From positions 108,190,965-108,254,964 of the forward strand of contig NC_081844.1 of the NCBI RefSeq assembly GCF_963259705.1: a stretch of DNA of 64,000 bases, given 5' to 3'. Of the stretch, positions 56,271-64,000 are shown one piece after another. A model generated the notes under the pieces. The model made no database searches. It worked only from the letters and a program-made list of their open reading frames with translations, and was not told the DNA's origin. The stretch is from Myotis daubentonii. Taxonomy: Eukaryota > Chordata > Mammalia > Chiroptera > Vespertilionidae. Each line of letters begins with the position of its first letter. Positions within the stretch are counted from its first letter, which is position 1. The translations under genes were made by a program, and so were the position numbers.

Positions 56271-57619
56271 TATTGAATCTGGGTGGTTAAGGAAGACCTC
56301 ACTGACGTTGCACTAGGCTGAAATCCAAATTATGGAAAAATGCTATGGGGGCAAGGGGAGCACGTTCTAGGCAGAGGCAACAGTTAAGTGAAAAACTATG
56401 CAGCAGAAATGAACTGGGCATGCTAGAGAAGTTAATGCTTCCTGGATTGAAAGAAAGATACAGGAAAGTAAATGAGTTTTCAACTCACATTTGCTTTTTC
56501 AGAATAAAAACACGTACTATTGACTGATAATTTAGCTACATATAGAAATCGTACCCCTTTCACACTCTTTCTCTTGGTATTTTATAGGGAAATTGGCCCA
56601 AAACTGCTGTTATCAGCAGGGACCTCTTTTGTCACAGAACAGTAGCTTTCACATGGACATCCCAGAGCGCCCATCAAGGCAGCGAGCCCCTCCGCAGGCC
56701 CCACAGTTGGTTCAGAAAAAGACATCAACCTCAAAACCAGAGCGTGTTTGCAGCATGGCTTTCAAAATTTCATTGATGTTATCACAGGCAATTGCATCTT
56801 ACAACTTTTGTTAACATAAAGAGGATTTTCAATTATTTAAACTCAAGCAGGCGCTAAGAGAGGAAAGCAGCGTTGGCGGCCTGCCCCTTGTGGGGTATGG
56901 TACTGGTCTCCAGGGAGGCCAGGCCAGCTCTTCTTCAGTCCTCTGCTCTGGGCAGTTGGAGAGTGGCTACATGGCCTTCTCCACACGCAGAGGATGGTTT
57001 TTTGTTTGCATGTCTGTTTCTTTGTTTTTTTTCCCTAGTCCGGCCTGGCCTGAAAGAGTTCTGTGATGTCACCACATTGAGCCAGACTCTAGATGAGAAC
57101 CATTAAAGCCAGCGGCTGCTGCTCACCTTCTCTTGAGTCATTCCTTCCTTCCTGTTGGTTCACTTCCATTCACTCTGAGCATCATGAAGTCTTGGGACAA
57201 CTACGTCTGTTTACGTGAAACTCACAAACACACTTGAAGCATCTACTACAAACGGCCCTTTGAGACCACACCCACCCTTTGACACCTACAGCACTTAGGG
57301 TTGTACCTCTGTTACAGCTTTCATGATCGTGCTCCTGAAATTCTACCACCTGCACACGTATCAAAGGCCTGGGGCAAGCCCAGTGCACTCCGCACTCCTG
57401 CGACCCCAGCAGAGCCCCTGGCAGAGCAGATAGATCTTCAATGCTCACTTGTTCTTTTGTTCAACAAACACCTGCCAGGCACCCATATTGATGGGGGAGG
57501 GGGACGACTTATAATCTAATAGATAGAGCACCTGAATTATCTGAAAAGTAATCATATTATTTTAAATCTTAGAACACATATACTTATATGAATAGGGGGT
57601 TAAGTTTCTTATATGAGAC
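56271..57619. other. Single-copy DNA with ancient fragments
   Basis: 56280-56460 resembles the same old repeat type as 850-1010. 57445-57525 is a reverse L2 scrap ('caacaaacacctgccaggcac'). No gene. Confidence 0.45.
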
Positions 57620-57748
57620 CTAGAGGACCGATGCACATAATTCATGCAAGGGGCTTGGCCCTCGCAGCCCTGGCTTCGTCCGGAAAGTCGTCCAGATGGT
57701 CGTTCTGCTGTTTGGTCTAATTAGCATATTAGTTCTTTATTATATAGG
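57620..57748 (-). mobile_element. Short HeliBat-type Helitron
   Basis: CTAG 57620, 'gatgcacataattcatgcaagg', 'cgtccggaaagtcgtccag', 'ggtctaattagcatatta', 5' end 'tttattatatagg'. Same subfamily as 17220-17381. Confidence 0.88.
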
Positions 57749-57754
57749 CTAGGG

Positions 57755-57966
57755 CCGTGCTCAGCAAACTGTGGCTCTCGAGCCACATGTGGCTCTTTGG
57801 CCCCTTGAGTGTGGTTCTTCCTAAGCCTTAGGAGTACCCTAATTAAGTTAATAACAATGTACCTACCTATATAGTTTAAGTTTAAAAAATTTGGCTCTCA
57901 AAAGAAATTTCAGTCGTTGTACTGTTGATATTTGGCTCTGTTGACTAATGAGTTTCCTGACCACTG
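57755..57966 (+). mobile_element. Non-autonomous hAT at the Helitron border
   Basis: 'ccgtgctcagcaaactgtggctc' to 'gagtttcctgaccactg' with inverted ends. Perfect 8-bp duplication GGCTAGGG at 57747-57754 and 57967-57974. Internal 'gagccacatgtggctctttggcc'. Confidence 0.92.
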
Positions 57967-58009
57967 GGCTAGGGAGTTAAGTTTTTCTAAAAGTTTCCTT
58001 TCCAAGGCC

Positions 58010-58366
58010 TGTATGAAGCGATTGAGGAGGTGACTCAGCTGTGAATCCAGCAATCAGAACCAATAAGCAGGGTCAGGACCCACCAGGAGTCAAAACATCA
58101 CCTCATCAACCTCATCTCATCCCCTGATGACTAATTACAATAGCTGACCCCCAGGCCTGCATGTAGCTGCATTCCTCACCTCAGCCCCTTCCCCTTTATA
58201 ACCCTGATCCCTGAATTTTGCTGGGAGGTAGGGTTTGATGCTCGTAATCGCCCTGTCTTCTTGGTTGGCTAGCCTTCTCAATAAATGCCTAATATGATTC
58301 AACCCTGCCTCCGTTATTGGGCACAGCAACAGGCAGGCCGAGCCCAATCAGAGATTCCTGGTAACA
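58010..58366 (+). mobile_element. Candidate solo LTR (ERV1-like)
   Basis: TATA box 'cctttataaccctg' (about 58192), AATAAA at about 58281 ('tctcaataaatgcctaat'), ending 'ttcctggtaaca'. TG at 58010 is the likely start, but no clear target duplication is seen. Non-coding. Confidence 0.5.
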
Positions 58367-59235
58367 ATATGCCAAGCACTGAGCTGGGGGTTAAGTGGCA
58401 CTACTCTTAATGTCAGTACCAACCAAGGAGTGACGATTCTCAAAGACTTCTAAAGGAGCAGAATGGTCCTACCCGGGAAATTGTTTCTATAAAGGAGAGT
58501 TACAATAGCCAAATATCTGATTGAAGATTTGCATATGATTATGAACTTGGTCCTTCGATCATATTCCAACTTTGGCAATCAAATTGGGCCATCAGAGCTG
58601 CTTGCTGGTTCTACGGTGGGTTGTTAACCTGTTTCTTCCAGCTCTAAATCACACTGCTGAGCTGTAGGGTGTTAAAGGTTACGCCTCTGCTCTCTTTCCA
58701 GCTCCTTGCAGCTGAGCTCAAATGACCCCACTCATCAGAGGGCACAGGAGGAAGTTCTAAAAGGTGACCTTCAAAGTCGAGGCAGTGATTTTCAAGTGTA
58801 AATAAAAACCGACAGACATTCTGGAGAAGCCTCATATGTAACCGTGGTAATGATAAGGCTATGAGTACATTTCAATATAAGGAAACCCCACTGGCAAATC
58901 TTATGAGCCCGATGCTAGAAACTGTTCACAAGAGAGGCAGCTGCTTCCACTGCCTGAGACTTAGGACTGATGTGTGAGTCCCCCCCAACAGGTAGGAACA
59001 CATAAGCTTTTGGTTGCTAAGCATGCCACGTTTTACAGCTTGCAACGCCGATAACATTGTCCCAGAGTCCAAGTGCTGATTTCTGTTCTAAGTCCAGCAG
59101 CATCTCATACGCTTGGAGCTCCACTTGGGCCACAAAGGGCTTTCTCTGTGTGCATTTCCCAGTGAACTTTATCACAGGAGCCTCATATCCTAACAGCCCA
59201 TAAACGATGCAATTGCACCCAGACAGAAGTTTGTT
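58367..59235. other. Single-copy intergenic DNA
   Basis: No gene or repeat recognised. AT-balanced. Confidence 0.5.
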
Positions 59236-59238
59236 GGG

Positions 59239-59447
59239 TTTTTAAAAATATATATTTTTATTGATTTCAGAGAGGAAGGGAAAGGGAGAGAGAGATCGAA
59301 ACATCAGTGAGAGAGAATTGGCTGCCTTCTGCGCAACCCCCACCGGGGATTGAGCCCGCAACCCAGGCATGTGCCCCGAGGGGAATCAAACCGTGACCCC
59401 CTGGTTCACAGGTCAACACTCAGCCACTGAGCCACCATGGCCCAGCC
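59239..59447 (-). mobile_element. Ves SINE
   Basis: Tail 'tatatttttattgatttcagagagg', GA-rich core, end 'gagccaccatggcccagcc'. 'cagaagttt' occurs on both sides (59224 and 59451), likely the target duplication. Confidence 0.9.
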
Positions 59448-59731
59448 AGTCAGAAGTTTTTAAAAATCAAAATATATCCTCCCACCAAGCTTGTTGGGTG
59501 AATGTCTCAGATGCCGAGTGGTGGTTCCAGGCGGGAGAAGCCTGTTCTGGGTCCTCAGAGTCTAGGCTGGTGATGGCGCTAGCTGTGGGGACAGAACAGG
59601 AAGCGCAGGAGCCACTGCACCTGCTCAGACTGAGTGCTGAAAGGAAGAGCTGCCTCCACACCTCAGCTCAGCATGGATTTCTAGATCTAGTAACGGTCTT
59701 GTGAATAGCATGGTGAAGTTGCATTGAGTTA
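59448..59731. other. Single-copy DNA
   Basis: No gene or repeat recognised. Confidence 0.45.
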
Positions 59732-59743
59732 AAGGCCATTCTT

Positions 59744-59953
59744 TTTTTTCTTTTTTAAAATATATTTTATTGATTTTTTTACAGAGAGGAAGGGAGAGGG
59801 GTAGAGAGCCAGAAACATCGATCAGCTGCCTCCTGCACACTCCCCACTGGGGATATGCCTGCAACCAAGGTACATGCCCTTGACCGGAATCGAACCTGGG
59901 ACCCTTCAGTCCGCAGGCTGACATTCTATCCACTGAGCCAAACCGGTCAGGGC
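59744..59953 (-). mobile_element. Ves SINE (young type)
   Basis: 12-bp perfect target duplication AAGGCCATTCTT at 59732-59743 and 59954-59965. Ends 'gagccaaaccggtcagggc'. The closest Ves upstream of the BAIAP2L1 promoter. Confidence 0.96.
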
Positions 59954-60531
59954 AAGGCCATTCTTAATGTAAAGTTTAAACACGTACTGCCATTCCTGTC
60001 ATCAGATCATGGCATTTATTAATTTTTTATATATGTGGAGCTTCCCAAAGTGCAAGTGGCAGGCTCCCTTTCTTCATCTATGAAAGCCAGTGTGTGTGGG
60101 GGGTGGGGAGTGGGGGGGGGGGAGGGTGAAGTAGGGGGGAGGCGGTATCCCTCAGATCTCTGGGGTCAGCGAGAGGGGTGTGTGGGAAGGAGTCAAGCGG
60201 GGAAATCAAGCGCAAGTGGGGGACGTGGGCCCCTCTTCCGGCGGTCCACAAAAAGCAGGGCTGGGCGTGGGGAGACAGTGGGTCTTGGGGCCTATGAGAC
60301 CAGCTCCATGCGGGACACCAGAAGGCTCTAGGAGGCCTGACCGCGTTCGATGCAGGTCCTGCCCAAGCAGAACAGAAATCTGAGCTATCGACCCCCTGCG
60401 GGGGTCTCTGAGTCACCAGGAGTTCCCCGCCGGAAGCTAAGGGCACAGCTTGGCTGTCCCCGCGGGTGCAACACAGGTGGGGACACCCCGCCCACTCGGC
60501 CCAACTCACCTTCTTCCTGCCCACCCCGGCT

Positions 60532-60767
60532 GCTAGGCCCCGCCCACCGCCCACGCTCGCTCTGGCTGTCCCGCCCACCCAGGCAGATAGGCCACGCCCA
60601 CCAGGTCCGCTGTGCACCTCCCACAAAGCTCGGCCCACCCACCCCGGACGCCAGGCCCCGCCCACCTGCCACGCTCCCTCCGGCCGCCCCGCCCACCTAG
60701 ACCGCTAAGCCCCGCCCACCCAGGCTGTGTACCTCCCCGAAGGCTCGGCCCGCCCACCCCACCGCCT
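60532..60767. repeat. 118-bp tandem duplication rich in GC boxes
   Basis: Unit 1 (60532-60649) and unit 2 (60650-60767) share 'aggccccgcccacc', 'ccacgctc', 'gcccacc(c/t)ag', 'gtgtacctcc'/'gtgcacctcc' and 'aagctcggcccaccc'-type blocks in the same order. A partial unit may precede at 60490-60530. Confidence 0.85.
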
Positions 60768-61087
60768 CAGGTAGGACAGCCTCGCCCCGCCCCTCGGCCC
60801 CGCCCCCGCCGCCTCAGGTGGGGCCGCCCGGCAGGGCCCTCTCATCCAGCTGGCGTCGGGCCGCGTCTCCTCAGCTCCTCACGGTCTTCCCGCGGCGAGG
60901 CGGCGGCGCGGCGAGTTTTGACACTTGGGCGGCTGGAGACGCACGCCGGCTCTCGCGGGCCCACGGCTGTGGCGGCGGCCGACTCTCGAGGGCCCCTGAG
61001 CCGCGCCCCCGAGCTCCCACCGCCCAGGGTCGGGCGGCCACGAGGCCCGGCCGCGCCCGCCCGCCCTCCCGCCCGGCGGCTGCAGCC

Positions 61088-61138
61088 ATGTCGAAGGGGC
61101 CGGAGGAGGTGAACCGGCTCACCGAGAGCACCTACCGG
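61088..61138 (+). CDS. BAIAP2L1: BAIAP2L1 (IRTKS) first coding exon, partial gene
   Basis: The ATG at 61088 opens MSKGPEEVNRLTESTYR, then CGG|GTACGC is a 5' splice donor (intron begins 61139, phase 0). I recognise this as the N-terminus of BAIAP2L1 (insulin receptor tyrosine kinase substrate), whose human form differs at residue 3 (Arg for Lys). The paralogue BAIAP2 starts differently. The full protein, about 510 residues, has an N-terminal I-BAR (IMD) domain that binds membranes and actin and a C-terminal SH3 domain; it links Rac and other signals to protrusions and microvilli. The exon encodes only the first turn of the I-BAR region, so the remaining exons are beyond 64000. Start choice: ATG in a CpG island, G at -3, first in-frame ATG before a clear donor. 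Upstream in-frame sequence stays open in a GC-rich frame but lacks a conserved start. Sure of gene identity about 0.9. Confidence 0.9.
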
Positions 61139-61794
61139 GTACGCGGGCCCGGGAAGGGGGCCGAGGGGCGGGGAGCCGGAGCCCGCCGTGGTTCGGGGCT
61201 CGAGGCTGAGGGAACGCGAGGCCGGGCCGGGCGGATTCGGGCTTTTTCACCTTGGGGTGAGGAGGGGCTGACTCCCCGCGGGAACCGCCGCCCCTCCCCC
61301 GCCCCGGGCGCTGGAGACGCCCGAGGAGCCCCTAGTTTGCACCCCGACGTATGTGGGGGGACTTGGAGAAGGAGGGCAGGTCTGTGCCGTTTCGGGGGCC
61401 ACGTCCTGCTCCCAACGGCTCCTCGGAGGGCGGCTGCGCGGGGCGGGCGGAGCGGCGCCAGGTGCCGTGGCCGCGCCAGGTGAGCGGGGGGGGGGGGGGG
61501 GGGGAAGGGCGGGGGGGGGAAGCGAGGGGGCCCCGGACTGCCCTGCGCGCCGCTCCAGCGACCCTCCGCTCGCCCCCGACCCCCCCCCTCCGCTCCCCGC
61601 AGCCTCTCGCTCCGCGGGCTCTGACCGCCGGCGGTGTGGTGAGTCCCCGGCGCCCGGAGCAGCCGGGTGTCCATGGAGTTGACCGGACCTTAAGGAATGC
61701 TTTGGGGGTCATGCTCTTAAAACTGGCGTTTATTGTGGGAGAGTTTTTCCAGAAACACACAGACTTGGGATTCGTGGCCAGCGGAGGAAGTTTC

Positions 61795-61976
61795 CAGCGG
61801 TTCTCAACCTGTGGGTCGCGACCCCCGAAAGTACATCCTGCATATCAGATATTGACATGACGATCCCTAACAGTAGCAACATGACGGTGACGAAGGAGCA
61901 ACGAAAATGATTTTATGGCTGGGGCTCCCCACCACATGAGGGGCTGTATGACGGGGTCGCGGTTAGGAAGGTTGAG
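61795..61976 (+). mobile_element. SPIN-like hAT in BAIAP2L1 intron 1
   Basis: Starts 'cagcggttctcaacctgtgg', keeps 'catcctgcatatcagatat' and 'aacgaaaatgattttatgg', ends 'gaaggttgagaac' without the last few bases. It lacks the 'tttgggggtcgaacgaccc' to 'ttgtaacaatg' part. Confidence 0.85.
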
Positions 61977-62728
61977 AACTTTAAGCGCTTATAGGTGGAT
62001 TCCGGTGGAAATGAGATCCGCGTGTAATCGTCTGTTCCTAATAGGATACAAAACAACTTTTGTTTTAAGTCGGCTGAGGCCCGCGGAGCTCCCCGAGACT
62101 TTTAGTTTTCCAAATTTCACTTGCAGTCATCTTCAGGGCCCACAGTATGGTCATTTTTATAAGACTTTTTTTTTTTTTAACCCCTAAAATGTGGCTTCTA
62201 GATTTGCAAGGTCTGCGTGAATTCCTGAAATAAGAGTGGATTGACTGTTGTTGGATAAGAATTTCAAAAGAGCGTGAAAATATATTCTTAATGGATCTTT
62301 GGAAGTTCAAAAAAAAAATGGTATTTCCTTCGTCTGAATACAACAAACATGTGAATTACAATTTGTAGCCAGACACAGCATTTGGGGGCTCAGGAAGTCA
62401 CTGTGACCAAAATCTGTTCCTTACTCGTGTGTTTCCTTTAATAGAGGGCATTTCGAAATTCCAGAAATGTGAGTGTTAAAGTTTAACATTTGTCCGGGGC
62501 TTAATGTTTGAATATTCCTGACGATGGTGGGTCCGGACGGGCGTGTGGGGTCTTTCCCGAGGGAGTGAAGGAAACATTCTTCCTCTTAGACTCGGGGAGT
62601 TGCAGCTACGCTGATGACTGTCAGTTAAGTTTGGAAAAACTGTATGTAATTGAGGAATGCAGACATTGCAGATTGGAGGCAGAGTCTAAGTTTCCACAGG
62701 GCCACGAAAGCTTTAAAAAGTGAGCCCA

Positions 62729-62935
62729 GCCCTAACTGGTTTGGCTCAGTGGATAGATAGAGCGTCAGCCTGCGGACTCAGGGCCCCGGGTTCGATTCCA
62801 GTCAAAGGCATATATACCTTGGTTGTGGGCACATCCTCAGTGGAGGATGTGCAGGAGGCAGCTGATCGGTGTTTCTGACTCTCTATCCCTCTCCCTTCCT
62901 CTCTGTAAAAAAATCAGTAAAATTTTTTTTTTTTT
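62729..62935 (+). mobile_element. Ves SINE in BAIAP2L1 intron 1
   Basis: Target duplication AAGTGAGCCCA at 62718-62728 and 62936-62946. Head 'gccctaactggtttggctcag' with a 4-bp 'gata' duplication in the A-box region, tail 'aaaaaatcagtaaaat'. Confidence 0.96.
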
Positions 62936-64000
62936 AAGTGAGCCCACAGATGCCGGCCCTGCCTCTGAGAGTCAGGCGGCATCTTCCCGGTCCCAGTGGA
63001 GATAACTGGAGACAGGCACTCAGGTGCTCTCATGGGAAGGAACATGGCTTTGCTTTTTCCTCCATGCACTCCCGACTTTCACTTTCAGTGGTGACTCGGT
63101 GGAGGGGCTGTGTACTCCAGTGCATTACCGCGCCCGCCAGTGCCAACCACTTTGGCCTGTGCAGTTGCCAAGGAACTGGAGCAGGAGGGGAGAAGTGCGG
63201 ATTTCATAGTTTTGATTATATGTATTTGCAGATGTAAGGCAGGGTGAGTAATTTTCATATTTTGAAAGATTATAGCACTGAAGATCAGAGACCAGGACAG
63301 GCCTCGTGGCTTTTCCTTCCCAGGTGTTTTCAAACATACTGAAAGCTCACAGATGTCTTGATTTATTTTAATCACCATTTCCTCGTTCATGTCTTAGGAT
63401 CATGGCTTTTTTTTTTTTTTTACGTTGAGATGGTGGAATACGAATTTACAGCTCTAGACAACAAATTTATATGTAATCTTTGTAGGGAATGCTGCTAGCT
63501 CATGCCTTGGCTGTGATAGAAATGCATAGTAAAATTTTACGGTCAGTTGAAAGCCTGAAATTCTTTCACCTCCTGCTCTTGGGTTCTTGCTCCCGGGCCG
63601 CTTCTCCACTACCAAAGCTGAGAACAATTTAAGCCTAATATGGTAAAAAATCTACTGGCAGTGTTGATGAGTCTAGCTAGCTAGTTCTTTTAAAAAAGGG
63701 ACTTCCTTTTATGTTACCTAGCAATCTACAGTGTTTTACTAATAGAACCAACCATAACCTAAGCAGGTGCGTTTACAAAAGCCACCTGCAAATGAGATTT
63801 TATGACTTGCTTGTATGGGTTTTAGGTGTTTTCTTTAACACTCAAATTTCTCCAACTTTGAAATAGAGGAATAAACTCTTAGAGAAAATGGGGATTATAA
63901 AGTATGCAGTGTCAAATATCTTTAAATATTTACACATTGCAGAGTTTTCTAAACATACACTTAGACAAATGATTGCTGGAGATCCATGCTAAATCCCAGA

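Larger units (their letters stand above)
60470..61680 (+). promoter_or_regulatory. BAIAP2L1: BAIAP2L1 CpG-island promoter
   Basis: Dense CpG and GC boxes surround the first exon, and no TATA box is visible, which fits a broad CpG-island promoter with several start sites. Many CCGCCC/CCACCC words (Sp/KLF type) lie at 60480-60830, in part within a 118-bp tandem duplication. The 5' UTR probably begins somewhere in 60830-61000 (inferred). A G-run of about 20 at 61482-61503 follows in intron 1. Confidence 0.85.
61139..64000 (+). other. BAIAP2L1: Start of BAIAP2L1 intron 1
   Basis: Starts GTACGC. The first 550 bp are CpG-rich with poly-G runs (61482-61503, 61509-61518); downstream it becomes AT-rich. 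It holds a SPIN copy, a Ves SINE and poly-T runs (62167-62178, 63404-63421). No second coding exon was seen before the window ends; first introns of this gene are long in mammals. Confidence 0.85.

Noticed and set aside
17220..57748. Captured host exons in the HeliBats
   Set aside because: Vesper-bat Helitrons are known to capture gene pieces, but I could not identify any exon in the internal sequences here.
60350..60700. Proline-rich open frames in the promoter
   Set aside because: Product of the GC-box duplication (CCGCCCACC repeats read as Pro/Ala/Arg), not a protein.
60818..61483. Longer N-terminal extension of BAIAP2L1 in frame with upstream ATGs
   Set aside because: Known protein starts at MS(K/R)GPEEVNRL; upstream frame is CpG-island sequence and the open frame runs past the GT donor.
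61482..61518. Poly-G runs as a biological signal
   Set aside because: May be real CpG-island sequence but long G runs are error-prone in assemblies; length not trusted.

Overview
This is nuclear DNA of a bat, most likely a vesper bat (Vespertilionidae). About thirty copies of a tRNA-derived SINE of the Ves family are scattered on both strands. About fifteen HeliBat-type Helitrons are present, with TC..CTAG ends, a GTGCACGAA/TTCGTGCAC hairpin near the 3' end and A|T target sites. There are also several non-autonomous hAT elements, including four SPIN-like copies. That combination is a hallmark of vesper-bat genomes. Older mammalian repeats (L1M, L2, MIR, MaLR LTRs, MER5-type hATs) form the background.

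Only one protein-coding gene is supported. At the right end, inside a CpG island (about 60470-61680), lies the first coding exon of a gene whose start (MSKGPEEVNRLTESTYR, then a GT donor) I recognise as BAIAP2L1 (IRTKS), an I-BAR/SH3 actin regulator. The gene runs on the + strand and leaves the window: 61139-64000 is the start of intron 1. The preceding 60 kb is an intergenic desert. In human, the neighbour on that side is NPTX2, transcribed divergently, so the whole left part is probably the NPTX2-BAIAP2L1 intergenic interval. I found no other exon, retropseudogene, tRNA or rRNA gene.

Layout: 1-8345 is mostly single-copy DNA with two related CA-rich minisatellites, one hAT and a few Ves. 8346-26353 is repeat-dense: three Helitron arrays, a 1.05-kb HeliBat with an 82-bp minisatellite and a perfect palindrome, and an L1 3' end carrying both a Helitron and a Ves. 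26354-49190 alternates single-copy DNA with Ves, a SPIN carrying a tiny L1 insertion, a head-to-head Helitron pair, an LTR-like insertion inside a Ves, and two strong CTCF-like motifs in single-copy DNA. 49190-60000 has two candidate solo LTRs, a Helitron pair, a 48-bp hAT remnant inside a Ves, non-repetitive AT-rich blocks that look like candidate enhancers, an L1 ORF2 fragment and a hAT at a Helitron border. 60000-64000 is the BAIAP2L1 promoter (with a 118-bp GC-box duplication), exon 1 and the start of intron 1.

I did not find a new multi-gene system. The most interesting material is transposon biology: Helitron insertion sites regenerated at Helitron 5' borders, HeliBat copies carrying CTCF-like motifs, datable nested insertions, and a lineage-specific promoter duplication. 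Repeat family names come from recognition of motifs, not from a database search; boundaries are exact only where target duplications or termini are quoted.
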